Assembly (NCBI GenBank): GCA_025936115.1
Contig: JAICTZ010000013.1
Location: 124,001-188,000 of the forward strand
DNA length: 64,000 bases
Reading direction: 5' to 3'
DNA from: Polyangiaceae bacterium
Lineage (GTDB): Bacteria > Myxococcota_A > Polyangia > Polyangiales > Polyangiaceae
In this document: positions 44,879 to 53,105 of the stretch, piece after piece
Numbering within the stretch: the first letter of the stretch is position 1
Layout: each line of letters starts with the position of its first letter
Translations under genes and position numbers: made by a program
Notes under the pieces: generated by a model
What the model saw: the letters and a program-made list of their open reading frames with translations, nothing else
Databases searched by the model: none
Told to the model about the DNA's origin: nothing

Positions 44879-45682
44879 TTACCAGCCTTGGGCGGCCATG
44901 AACTCGTCCATCGCGGACGCGCATTGCCCGGGCGAGCTCAAATGCGGGCAATGACCGACGTTGTCGATCACTCGCAGGGTGCCGTTCGGCAGCTTGCGTT
45001 GCATGTAGCTGCCGACGGTGAGCGGAGCGATCAAATCGTCGTTGCATTGAACGATCAGCGCGGGCGCCGTCAGCTGCGGCAACTCCGCCCGGTGGTCGGA
45101 GAGGAACGTGACGCGCGCGAAGTGCTTCGCAATCTCGGGGTCGGTCCGGCAAAAGCTGTTGGTCAGCTCGATACCGAGCTCGGGCTGCTCGCGCGCCCCC
45201 ATGATCGCGGGCGCCATGTTACTCGACCAGCCGAGGTAGTTGCTCTCGAGCGTATCGAGCAACGACTCGATGTCCGCGCGAGTGAAGCCACCCACGTACT
45301 CCCCGTCGTTGATGTAACAGGGCGAAGGTCCGATCATGACGTGCCCCGCAAAAGCCGCCGGCGCCTTGATGCCGGCGAGTATGCCGATCGTCGCGCTCAC
45401 GGAGTGACCGACGAAAATCACGGGCGCGCTCGCGAACTCTTCGACGATCTCGAGCACGTCGTCGGCATAGCCCTGCAGTGTGGCGTACTTTTGCACGTCG
45501 AACGCAGTGAGGTCCGAGCCGCCGCTGCCAACGAGATCGAAGAGCACGATTCGAAAGCGGTCGGCGTACGTGGGGACGAGCAGCCGCCACATGTTTTGAT
45601 CGCAACCGAAACCGTGGGCAAAGACCAGGGTAGCTTTGCCGCTGCCCACAACCCGAACTCGGTTCCGAACGGCGACGCTCAT
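44879..45682 (-). CDS. RsbQ-like alpha/beta hydrolase
   Basis: 267 residues, with strong resemblance to Bacillus subtilis RsbQ and the plant KAI2/D14 receptors: FAHGFGCDQNMWR, LFDLVGSGGSDL, GYADDVLEIVEEF, VGHSVSA, MIGPSPCYIND and GHCPHLS. The catalytic triad would be S94, D215 or D216 (CNDDLIAP) and H244. RsbQ is thought to make or carry a small hydrophobic signal that turns on its PAS partner. It lies just upstream of a PAS histidine kinase, so the two are very likely one sensory unit. Confidence 0.92.
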   Translation of the reverse strand: MSVAVRNRVRVVGSGKATLVFAHGFGCDQNMWRLLVPTYADRFRIVLFDLVGSGGSDLTAFDVQKYATLQGYADDVLEIVEEFASAPVIFVGHSVSATIGILAGIKAPAAFAGHVMIGPSPCYINDGEYVGGFTRADIESLLDTLESNYLGWSSNMAPAIMGAREQPELGIELTNSFCRTDPEIAKHFARVTFLSDHRAELPQLTAPALIVQCNDDLIAPLTVGSYMQRKLPNGTLRVIDNVGHCPHLSSPGQCASAMDEFMAAQGW

Positions 45683-46137
45683 TTCCGGAACCTAGGCGTT
45701 GTGGCACGGCTTGCCAAGCGAGCGTTCGCGTCGTGGCGTTTCGCTACGCCGGTCACGGTGGGCCTTCAGGAGGAACCCTCGCTCCGACCCCCTTCGACAC
45801 CACGAGGTCGCCGCGCATCGGGGCCCAGGCGTTGCGCGGCGCTTCACGCTCAGTGATGGATTTGGATCGAGCCTGCCGCGATAGAGGCGGGCTCCGCCAT
45901 GTCTAGGTCATACCGCGCGCCGCGATGCGAGTCGTAGAGCGGTGTCGCGGGTGGATTCGGACGATCCGCCAACGACCAGACGATCAAGCGGAATCGGTGG
46001 CAGCGTCAGCGGCGCCTCGGGCAGCAAGAGCCCCAGAGATTCCTGCATCCGCGTCGCCAACCGTTCTGGCACTGTCACTATCTGTCGGAAGCACGTGCCG
46101 CGCTTTGCCCGCTGGCGCCGGGCGCCAACGGCTTGAC
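45683..46137. other. Gene-free gap
   Basis: 455 bp between the RsbQ-like gene and the next gene. A minus-strand frame over 45908-46090 reads somewhat protein-like (PERLATRMQESLGLLLP) but has no start, start context or known motif, so I do not call it. Confidence 0.4.
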
Positions 46138-46704
46138 CTAGAATATCCCGCTCACCTGCGCGGATCCGCCATGCGATGTCAGTGCAATGCTCGGCCAGAC
46201 GCGCAAGGCCGTGGGCGCGTCCTCCGCGTGCGGTGCTCGCTCGAGCGGCTCGCGCGCGAGAATCGCAGCATCGAGCGCCGCAATGGCGGCGCCGGCGAGG
46301 ATACCGCCTGCAACCATGGCGTCGTAGCTCTGGCGACACTCCGCCATGGCATTGCATTTCGGCGGAGTGCCTTTGTCGATTTGCGCTCCGATGAACAGTC
46401 CCAAGAACGGTGCCGCCAGGCGCAGCCCCAAGTCGCCTACCGCGGTCAGCGGCCGACCGTGGGCGATATGAACGATCGGAGGGGCAAGCGCGTAGGTCGT
46501 GATACCGAGCGTCCAAAACGTGACCTCGGGCTTTCCGTCGACGGCGAAGGTGGCCATCACCATGGCTGCCGAGGCTCCGTCTGAGATCAGGGTCTGCCAG
46601 CCATACCACTGTTCCGCCCGCACCCGAGCCGGCGGCTCCTCTTGCGCGGCTGCAGTCCCCACGCAGCCAAAGCCAAGCATGAAAGGAGCGATCATCACAC
46701 GCAT
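46138..46704 (-). CDS. Exported membrane protein of unknown function
   Basis: 188 residues from the ATG at 46704; a signal peptide ends near TAAAQ. Four hydrophobic stretches follow (SAAMVMATFAV, FWTLGITTYALAPPIVHIA, LAAPFLGLFIGAQI, GGILAGAAIAALDAAILA), with two Cys in PPKCNAMAECRQ. This resembles a recurrent type of small myxobacterial membrane protein with a conserved PPIVH. Function unknown. Confidence 0.65.
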   Translation of the reverse strand: MRVMIAPFMLGFGCVGTAAAQEEPPARVRAEQWYGWQTLISDGASAAMVMATFAVDGKPEVTFWTLGITTYALAPPIVHIAHGRPLTAVGDLGLRLAAPFLGLFIGAQIDKGTPPKCNAMAECRQSYDAMVAGGILAGAAIAALDAAILAREPLERAPHAEDAPTALRVWPSIALTSHGGSAQVSGIF

Positions 46705-46825
46705 CTTGCCGCCCATCACCGCCGAAAAGGTACCACGTAGGCGACCAGAGCCGAGACGCTATTTCGTCGGGATGAAGCCCACGCGCGGAACCTTTTCGTC
46801 GCTCGCCGGTAAGTAGGGGGAAGCA

Positions 46826-47377
46826 ATGGACGACGCGGCGCTGGTGCAGAGCATCGTGGAGGGTCAAGTGGAACATTTTCGCTTGGTTGTCCTGCGCTAC
46901 GAGCGGCCGCTGTTTCGATTTTTTGCGCGGTTCGGGTTTGCGGCCGAGGCGCGTGAGGATCTCGCGCAGGAGACGTTTTTGCGGGCGTTCCGCGCGCTTC
47001 CTAGCTTCGACGCGGCGCGGGGCTCGCTCGCGGCTTGGATCTTCACGATCGCGCGGAACCTGGCTGCGAGCGAGCGCGGGCGGACTCGTCATTTGCGCGA
47101 GGTGGCCCCCTCGGACGGCGCGCAGGACGCGCGCTCGGAGGGGGACGGGCCGGTGGAGCTCCACGAACGCGCCGAAGCCGTGGCGCGCATCAGGCGCGCG
47201 CTCGAGGGGCTTCCCGACGCGCTTCACTCGACCTTCGTGCTCGCGGAGATCAGCGATCTCAGCTTGAAAGAGGTGGCAGCAATCGAAGGCTGCGCGCTCG
47301 GAACGGTGAAGTCACGCGTGCATCGCGCCCGCGAGCAGTTGAGAGCGGCGCTCGGCGCCACGGAGAAGTCGACATGA
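46826..47377 (+). CDS. ECF-type RNA polymerase sigma factor
   Basis: 183 residues. Region 2 has VLRYERPLFRFFARFG, DLAQETFLRAFRALPSF and AWIFTIARNLA; region 4 has LPDALHSTFVLAEISDLSLKEVAAIEG split over the HTH, then GTVKSRVHRAREQLR. These are standard for sigma-70 group 4. The anti-sigma gene starts inside its stop codon (ATGA). It probably directs its own operon including a signal peptidase; the target promoter was not identified. Confidence 0.93.
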   Translation: MDDAALVQSIVEGQVEHFRLVVLRYERPLFRFFARFGFAAEAREDLAQETFLRAFRALPSFDAARGSLAAWIFTIARNLAASERGRTRHLREVAPSDGAQDARSEGDGPVELHERAEAVARIRRALEGLPDALHSTFVLAEISDLSLKEVAAIEGCALGTVKSRVHRAREQLRAALGATEKST

Positions 47378-47739
47378 CGTGCACTGAGACGCAGGAAAAG
47401 CTCACTCGCGGCGAAGCACTCGACGATGGCGAACGGGACCACGCGCTCAGCTGCGCCGAGTGCGGTGCCTTCGCCGCCGCGTGCGCGACGCTCGACGTAG
47501 CGCTCACCGAGCTCGAGCCGTGCGTGCCCGAAGGGTTCGCCGACCGCGTGATGGCGCGCATCGAGCGGGAGGTCGACGGGCCGCGTGGCCGCGAACGAGC
47601 AACGCCGACACTTTGGTACGAGCAGCGCTGGGCTGGCATGCTGCTCGCGTCCGCGGCGGCGCTCGTTGCGATCTTGAATTTCGCGAGGTTCGTCGCTGGC
47701 GTGCTCATGCCGGTAGGTTCAGTCGGAGGCGCGCCGTGA
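47374..47739 (+). CDS. Zinc-binding anti-sigma factor (ZAS type)
   Basis: 121 residues. The motif H23-X3-C27-X2-C30 (HALSCAEC) is the zinc-binding anti-sigma signature, followed by a helix region and one membrane span (WAGMLLASAAALVAILNFA). It would hold the ECF factor at the membrane. It overlaps both neighbours by 4 bp (ATGA at the start, GTGA at the end), so all three proteins are made together. Confidence 0.85.
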   Translation: MTCTETQEKLTRGEALDDGERDHALSCAECGAFAAACATLDVALTELEPCVPEGFADRVMARIEREVDGPRGRERATPTLWYEQRWAGMLLASAAALVAILNFARFVAGVLMPVGSVGGAP

Positions 47740-48656
47740 GCTCGCGCAAGCCGCTCTTGGCCCTGGCCGCGGCGCTCGCCATGCCGGGGCTCGGCCACGT
47801 CTACCTCGGCGACTTCGTCAGTGGGGCGTCGCTGCTGCTCGCCATCGGGCTGACGGTTCCGATCTTTGCGCGGCTCGCGCTGTGGGCGCCTTCGACCTGG
47901 CTTTGCTACGTCGTGCTCCTCGGCGTCAGCGTCGCGCTTGCGCTGTACGTGGGCTCGGTGCGGCACGCGTTTCGACGCGCGAAGCAGGCGCCCGACGTCG
48001 TGCTGCGCTCGTTTCAGCGCCCGACCGTCTACGCACTCTACGTCGCGGTCGGTTACGTTTTGGTGCTCGAGCCGGTCTCGGCGCACGTTCGCGAGCACTG
48101 GCTCGCGACGTTCGTCGTCCCGAGCGCAAGCATGATGCCGGCGGTCTGGCCGGGCGATCGTTTCTTCGCCGACAAGACGGTCGGCCAGAGCGGCGGCACC
48201 AAGCTCGAGCGCGGCGCGATCGTGGTCTTCACGAACCCGAACGACCCTCGACTCACGTTCGTCAAGCGCGTCGTCGGGCTACCCGGGGACCGCATCGACA
48301 TCGCCGGCTCGAGCGTCCGCGTCAACGGCACCGACCTCACCCTCGGCCCCGCGCACGACGCGTTCGCCGCGGACCATGGCCTCACGGCGACGCGCGAACA
48401 GGGCGCGAACGGCACGTACACCGTGCTGTGGCCCGGCGACGCGGGCGCGGCGGGGGCGCCGCACCCGGCGACGACCTACGTCGTACCGTCCGGCTCCGTC
48501 TTCGTGCTCGGCGATCAACGTGCTCACGCCCTCGATTCTCGCGCGTTCGGCCCGGTGCCCCTCGCGAACGTCAAAGGCATCGCACGTCAGATTTGGTTTT
48601 CGCGCGCACCGAACGAGGGCGTGCGCTGGAATCGCATCGGACACCTGCTCGGCTGA
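47736..48656 (+). CDS. lepB: Signal peptidase I
   Basis: 306 residues from a GTG overlapping the anti-sigma stop. The N-terminus has extra membrane segments beginning MPGLGHVYLGDF, then the catalytic SPASE core: nucleophile S132 in VPSASMMP, general base K177 in FVKRVVGLPGD, and the C-terminal box GDQRAHALDSRAFG. It removes signal peptides from exported proteins. Being placed under an ECF sigma factor suggests it is made on demand, perhaps in envelope stress, or serves a special set of exported proteins. Confidence 0.92.
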   Translation: MSSRKPLLALAAALAMPGLGHVYLGDFVSGASLLLAIGLTVPIFARLALWAPSTWLCYVVLLGVSVALALYVGSVRHAFRRAKQAPDVVLRSFQRPTVYALYVAVGYVLVLEPVSAHVREHWLATFVVPSASMMPAVWPGDRFFADKTVGQSGGTKLERGAIVVFTNPNDPRLTFVKRVVGLPGDRIDIAGSSVRVNGTDLTLGPAHDAFAADHGLTATREQGANGTYTVLWPGDAGAAGAPHPATTYVVPSGSVFVLGDQRAHALDSRAFGPVPLANVKGIARQIWFSRAPNEGVRWNRIGHLLG

Positions 48657-48701
48657 CAGCGTCCGCGCCGGCGCAAGGTTTTCACAGCTGCGCGCGCGGC
48701 G

Positions 48702-49904
48702 TCACTGCGCGAGACAATTCGCTTTCATCACGCCCCAAATGGCTTCGGAGGACGCCTGTGAGCCTGCCGCCGTCGGATGGATGCCGTCGGAGAGTACGTA
48801 TTCGTCAAAGTGGCCGTCGAACACCGGGCGCAGATCGACGCCGTAACACTTGGGACTTGCGGACGAGTAGCAGACGTCTTGCAACAGCGTTCGGAGGACA
48901 TCGATCTTCGCGCGCTGCGTGGCGTTCTTCTGGTTCTCCGGATAAAAGAAATAGACGACGCTCTCCACGCCGTCCTTGCCCATTTGGACGAACAGGTCCT
49001 TGACCGCCTGCACGGCGTCCTGAATTGCCTGGCAGCTCGCCGTGGGAGGCTCGGAGCAGGTGTTGTTCAGCATATCGTTGCCGCCTCCGTCCATGATCGC
49101 GACTTTGACGGGAGCGTCCTTCTCGCCGTTGACATACTGCTGAGGAATTTGCGGGGAGATCCCACCGTGAAGTTGCGTACCGCTCACGGAGTTGTCCCGA
49201 TACGAGTCGTTCGCGGCGAGCGCGCCGTCCGCGCGCGCGAGCGCGATGAGGTCCTTCGTGATGTCTCCGGACAGAGCGATGAACGAGTCACCAATCAGCA
49301 ACACGTCCTTGCCCTTGGTCGTGCCCTTCTCGCAGGCCACTGCGCCGCCGGACCCGCCGGCGGCCATTCCGCCGTGGCCACCGGTCACGATCGTCCCGGC
49401 AGCGCCACCGCCAGCGCCCTCGCCCGCTGCGCCACCCGCGCCGCGGCCAGCGCGGCCGCCCGCCGCGCGTCCGCCCGTGCCGGCGGCATTGGCTCCTGAC
49501 ATGCCACCCACCGTGGCGCCCGCCCCAGCCCCCGAGCCACCGCTTGCGTTCGTGCCCGCACTCGCGTTCGCGTTCGCGCCCGCACTCGCGTTCGCGCCCG
49601 CACTCGCGTTCGCGCCCGCACTCGCGTTCGCGCCCGCACTCGCGTTCGCGCCCGCACTCGCGTTCGCGCCGCCGTTGCCGCCGCTCGACGACGGGCCCGT
49701 GCCCCCGTTGCCTCCACCGCCACCGGCATTTCCATTGCCGCCCGTCCGAGTACCCGCGGAGCCGGATGCGCCGCCCATCGCCGCAGCGGCGCCCGACCCG
49801 CCTGTACCGCCTGGCGAGGCCGCGTCATTGCCGCAGGCGACGAGAGCCATGCCGAACGCGAAGGTGGTCAGCCAGGTGCCGCCCTTCGAAAAACCGAGTC
49901 GCAT
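48702..49904 (-). CDS. SGNH/GDSL hydrolase lipoprotein with long low-complexity spacer
   Basis: 400 residues from the ATG at 49904; the signal ends with lipobox LVAC. Residues about 25-190 are Gly/Ala/Asn/Ser-rich, with a run of GANASA repeats. The enzyme part has block I LLIGDSFIA with the catalytic Ser, block III GGGNDM, and block V DGIHPT with the Asp-X-X-His pair. Probably a surface esterase, for example of acetylated polysaccharide. The RBS and start lie in a hairpin. Confidence 0.87.
   Translation of the reverse strand: MRLGFSKGGTWLTTFAFGMALVACGNDAASPGGTGGSGAAAAMGGASGSAGTRTGGNGNAGGGGGNGGTGPSSSGGNGGANASAGANASAGANASAGANASAGANASAGANANASAGTNASGGSGAGAGATVGGMSGANAAGTGGRAAGGRAGRGAGGAAGEGAGGGAAGTIVTGGHGGMAAGGSGGAVACEKGTTKGKDVLLIGDSFIALSGDITKDLIALARADGALAANDSYRDNSVSGTQLHGGISPQIPQQYVNGEKDAPVKVAIMDGGGNDMLNNTCSEPPTASCQAIQDAVQAVKDLFVQMGKDGVESVVYFFYPENQKNATQRAKIDVLRTLLQDVCYSSASPKCYGVDLRPVFDGHFDEYVLSDGIHPTAAGSQASSEAIWGVMKANCLAQ
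49545..49669. repeat. 18-bp tandem repeat coding GANASA units
   Basis: Six near-identical units of 18 bp (core CCCGCACTCGCGTTCGCG on the plus strand) plus one partial 6-bp expansion, inside the SGNH lipoprotein gene. Such repeats change copy number easily and so can vary spacer length. Confidence 0.85.
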
Positions 49905-49920
49905 CACTCCTCGGAGTGAT
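49903..49920 (-). promoter_or_regulatory. Hairpin enclosing the RBS and start codon of the SGNH gene
   Basis: ATCACTCC (49903-49910) and GGAGTGAT (49913-49920) are perfect inverse copies. In the mRNA this gives a 7-bp stem with a CGAG loop; it contains the GAGGAG Shine-Dalgarno and ends in the AUG, so folding would hide the ribosome site. Confidence 0.65.
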
Positions 49921-50098
49921 GCTCCCTGGCGTCCCGGCGAGTGCTGCGTCGTAGGAGGATTACGGCTCGGAGCAACCACGCAGAGTAATTCGGCCACCAC
50001 TCCGTTCTGACAAAGGATGACTGCCCCCTCAATGGGCAGCTCGGCCTACTGATGCACTCCACGACGCCCGCATTTACCGGCTCAGCGTGGAGTTCTAA

Positions 50099-50329
50099 AG
50101 CCAGCGGATATTCGGCGCCGTTCTACATGGCATTCCGACGACGCGGCTCTCTCGTCGGGAAACGCCGCAGCGTATTTTTTTCAACCAGGCCCACGAAGAT
50201 CCTGAGCAGGCTCGTGAAGTCTTCAGGCGCTTGGCAAACGCGACGACGAGTATGAAATCCATCGAATGTCGTTCGACACTGTGTCGAGTCGAGCTGGTCC
50301 AAGCGAACGCCGATGAGACACGACGCCGG
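50099..50329 (+). pseudogene. Remnant of a secreted protein gene
   Basis: The frame reads EDPEQAREVFRRLANATTS then SIECRSTLCRVELVQA and DETRRR, a pattern seen near the C-terminus of many myxobacterial exported proteins (a VECR-TLCRV motif with paired Cys). It has no start codon (TAA lies just upstream at 50096) and after 50329 the frame turns into low-complexity Arg-rich sequence, so it is a fragment. The surrounding gap 49905-50652 has no intact gene; a TCGACAC/GTGTCGA palindrome lies inside at 50273-50287. Confidence 0.45.
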
Positions 50330-50652
50330 TCCTCGAATGACCGCTCCCCGCGGGCTGGAGTGCTGTTCCGACGAACGCCGCGGCGCCGCGCACGCCGCGC
50401 ACGCCGCGCGCGATCGCCCGCGCACTCTCGCAAGGTCGCGCAAGTCGTGCGCGCGCAAGAGCTTTCCCGCCAATTTTGCGCGCTGCGTTCAGGACGCGTT
50501 CGTCGCGCGACACGCGCCATCAACACGACACCACTCCAAATCCGCGGAGAAACGCCGTGAATCGTCGTGCGAGCAAGCTCGAAGCGTCACCAGATTAACC
50601 TGCTGCTCCGGCGTGGAACGCGCCTTGCTTCTGCGTGCCGTTGGAGGCTTCA

Positions 50653-51159
50653 ATGGCAACGACAATCGGCCGATCACTCCTCTTGTTGCTGAGTGCTCTG
50701 GGGGCCGCCTGTGGAGCAGACCGCGGCACGCTCGGCACGCCCGATAGCACGTCCGCCATGCTCGACGAGGCGACTTCGGAGAACGTACGCCACGCCGAAG
50801 TTTGCCGTCACGCAACGTCGATGCCCGACATGCTGAGCGACGTCGCCCGACATGAGCTCACCATGAACGGCATCACCGCTCGCATGATGGAAGCCAACGA
50901 CGGGATGCGCACCGACATGATGCAGGGGCACGCTTGCTCCGAGCAACCCTTCGACAACATGTCGCAGGACTTGACCGGTACGAATGCAGAGGTGGCGCTC
51001 CACACCACGCGCATGCAGGGGCTCGATAACGTCGGTGCTGGGCACTACGAATGCGCCGTCCACCTGGGCGAACTGCGAAAGGAGTTGGACAGTATGAGGA
51101 CCGATTTGGCCACGATGCCGTGCTCACCCAACGGAACGAGCGCCACGGCCGTCCCATGA
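50653..51159 (+). CDS. Met/His-rich lipoprotein
   Basis: 168 residues from the ATG at 50653, with GGAGG 8 bases upstream. Lipobox GAAC. The mature part is predicted helical and unusually rich in Met and His: HATSMPDMLSDVARHELTM, RMMEANDGMRTDMMQGHAC, HTTRMQGLDN, HYECAVHLGEL. This spacing resembles metal-binding (copper) helical bundles, but no known family was recognised. It stands alone with a large upstream gap. Confidence 0.7.
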   Translation: MATTIGRSLLLLLSALGAACGADRGTLGTPDSTSAMLDEATSENVRHAEVCRHATSMPDMLSDVARHELTMNGITARMMEANDGMRTDMMQGHACSEQPFDNMSQDLTGTNAEVALHTTRMQGLDNVGAGHYECAVHLGELRKELDSMRTDLATMPCSPNGTSATAVP

Positions 51160-51178
51160 ATTAGGCCATAGAATGGTG

Positions 51179-51805
51179 CTACGGCACCTCTCCGATACAA
51201 CCCGTGTGGATGGCGCCGGCATCGCTCGCAGAGCAGCACTGGCTCGGCTTCGGCGTGTTCTTCTGCAGGCAGTAACAGCTCGACGCATCGAGGCACTCCG
51301 CAGGTAACGGCTGGCAGCCGAGTTCGTCGGCAGTGAATCGGCTGCGTTCGGTCATCTCGCGCGGGTCGTTGCAGAAAGAGGTTCGGCTGTCACAAAAGAC
51401 CCAGTCGCACACGAAATACCCTGGCGGAGTCGGACAGGCGCTCGTGGACGGGTTTACGGCCACGCCAGCGAGATTCGCTTCGCAAACACTCCCGTACGCG
51501 AGGCCGTCCGCACCACACGCGGGTTGCCCGCTCGGCGGGCAGCTCGTCGGCGGCTCGACGCACGTCATCCCGTCGCACACGAGCCCCGGCGCGCATCCCG
51601 CGACGTAGCACGGCCGCGTGTCAATGGGGATTAACGCGTTCCCGCCGGAACCCATCGTAGCGGAGCTCGCACCCGCCTCGGGTTCGCCCGCATGGACGTC
51701 GGGAGTTGGCCCGCTTGACTTCGTGCCGCCGCCCGCGCACGCGAAAAATGGGAGCAACGCGAGAAAGCAGCAGCGAAATTCAGCCGTGGTCATCAGAGTC
51801 GACAT
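51179..51805 (-). CDS. Cysteine-rich lipoprotein with Kazal-like segment
   Basis: 208 residues. Lipobox FFAC. After a linker, CYVAGCAPGLVCDG is followed by CPPSGQPACGADGLAYGSVC and EANLAGV, which match the start of a Kazal-type inhibitor (CGSDGKTY-C). A further Cys-rich section ends the protein. It could inhibit a serine protease at the surface, but one Kazal disulfide position is uncertain. It overlaps the divergent YceI-like frame's upstream extension. Confidence 0.65.
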   Translation of the reverse strand: MSTLMTTAEFRCCFLALLPFFACAGGGTKSSGPTPDVHAGEPEAGASSATMGSGGNALIPIDTRPCYVAGCAPGLVCDGMTCVEPPTSCPPSGQPACGADGLAYGSVCEANLAGVAVNPSTSACPTPPGYFVCDWVFCDSRTSFCNDPREMTERSRFTADELGCQPLPAECLDASSCYCLQKNTPKPSQCCSASDAGAIHTGCIGEVP

Positions 51806-51944
51806 CGCGTCCCGGATCGGAGCTTGGTGGCGACGCCCGCGGATTTCGGCTCATGTGGCTCGGGTTCGCGTTGCAACGCTTGGCGCGCGCGCGAAGCACG
51901 CTTTCGTGAACGGGGGCGCTTCGACCGCGCGCTACACTACCCTC

Positions 51945-52463
51945 GTGCCGAAGGTCAACGCGAGCCAGGGCGCCGAAGCGCGGGTGTTCACCTACAAGGA
52001 AGGGCTGCTCTCGACGGTTGCCCACGATTTGGAGCTCACCGCCGGGCGGTTCGAGGTCGACTGGAGCGAAGACCGAGTGACGGCCACCTTCGACCTCGGC
52101 AGCCTCCGCGTGCTCCACGCCGTCGTGAATGGACAGGCCGCACCGAACGCGCTGTCGGCGCACGACCTCGAGAAGATCGAACAGACGCTCGCGAACGACG
52201 TGCTCCACACGAGTCGTCACCCCGAGGCGCGCTTCGAATCCTCCTCCGTCACTGCCAGCGGCGACGGCTTCATGCTGCGTGGCACGCTCACACTCGGCGG
52301 CCGCACGGACGAGCTCTCGGCGCTCGTGCGGCGTGACGGCACGCGTTACACGACGGAGCTCCTCCTCGATCAGCGCCGTTTCGGCATCACGCCGTACAGC
52401 GCGCTCCTCGGCGCGCTGAAGCTCAAGCCCGAGGTGCGGGTGCGTGTCAGCGTCCCGGTGTGA
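51945..52463 (+). CDS. YceI-like protein
   Basis: 172 residues from a GTG; the frame is open upstream but over the divergent gene's start. It has the YceI lipocalin-like pattern: LLSTVAHDLELTAGRFEVDW, RVTATFDLGSLRV, L-NDVLHTSRHPEARFES, and a final beta-strand set with TLTLGGRTDEL and RFGITPYSA. No signal peptide is visible from this start, so it may be cytoplasmic, or the true start may be upstream. YceI proteins bind isoprenoid-like lipids. Confidence 0.75.
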   Translation: MPKVNASQGAEARVFTYKEGLLSTVAHDLELTAGRFEVDWSEDRVTATFDLGSLRVLHAVVNGQAAPNALSAHDLEKIEQTLANDVLHTSRHPEARFESSSVTASGDGFMLRGTLTLGGRTDELSALVRRDGTRYTTELLLDQRRFGITPYSALLGALKLKPEVRVRVSVPV

Positions 52464-52540
52464 GCGCCCGGTGTCGGGCTTTGACTAGTTCGCGGGCCCG
52501 GGCGGAGTGCAACGGGCGAAAAGCCGTGGCATGATAGAGG

Positions 52541-53101
52541 GTGACAACCGCTGCCTCAGGGCCTTCGCCGCTGCCTGCGCTTTTAGTGGCGCCGGAGAGC
52601 GCCGAAGCCGCGACGCGGCCGCTCGGATTCGCCGCGCCAGCCGAGCCCCGCCTTGCCCGCAAACCGGTACGTTTGCCCCGCGTCGGGCGCGCCTTGTTGG
52701 TGGGAGCAGTAGCGAGTCTCTTGGATCTCGCGCTCCTTTCGGCCGGCATTCGTTGGGTCGAGCTCGGTACGACCATCGCACGCCTCATCGCTCTGGTGGC
52801 GAGTGGTTTGCTCGCCTTTTACGGCAGTCGCTCGTTCGCCTTCCGAGCCCAATCCGGCGACATTTCACGGCAGGCCAAGCTCTTCGTCCTCACCGAGGCG
52901 CTCGGTCTGGCGCTCAATCTGACTGTCTTTCGGCTGCTCGTGTCCCACGCTTCCTGGGTGCCGCCGGAACTCACGAGCCAGCTCGCGAATTTCCTCGTCT
53001 TTCTGGTGTTCACCTACCCGATGCGCGCGCTCCTCGTCTTTCGCTTGAGCGCGCTCGCTGCCGGCCCCAGCGAACAAGATCGGCCGCTCACGACGGACTG
53101 A
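52541..53101 (+). CDS. GtrA-family membrane protein
   Basis: 186 residues from a GTG. A polar N-terminus of about 45 residues precedes four hydrophobic helices with FLVFLVFTYPMRALLVFR near the end and FYGSRSFAFR in the middle, typical of GtrA. GtrA proteins help move lipid-linked sugars for O-antigen or cell-wall glycan modification. No glycosyltransferase partner is adjacent. Confidence 0.8.
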   Translation: MTTAASGPSPLPALLVAPESAEAATRPLGFAAPAEPRLARKPVRLPRVGRALLVGAVASLLDLALLSAGIRWVELGTTIARLIALVASGLLAFYGSRSFAFRAQSGDISRQAKLFVLTEALGLALNLTVFRLLVSHASWVPPELTSQLANFLVFLVFTYPMRALLVFRLSALAAGPSEQDRPLTTD

Positions 53102-53105
53102 CGCA

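Noticed and set aside
45908..47227. Long minus-strand frame across the gap, the small membrane-protein gene and the sigma gene
   Set aside because: It runs over two better supported genes in other frames; only a short piece looks protein-like.
49545..49669. CRISPR-like array
   Set aside because: The 18-bp units are directly adjacent, without unique spacers, and code for a regular peptide repeat.
50273..50287. TCGACAC/GTGTCGA palindrome as an operator
   Set aside because: It lies more than 350 bp from both neighbouring starts and inside a gene remnant, so a regulatory role is not supported.
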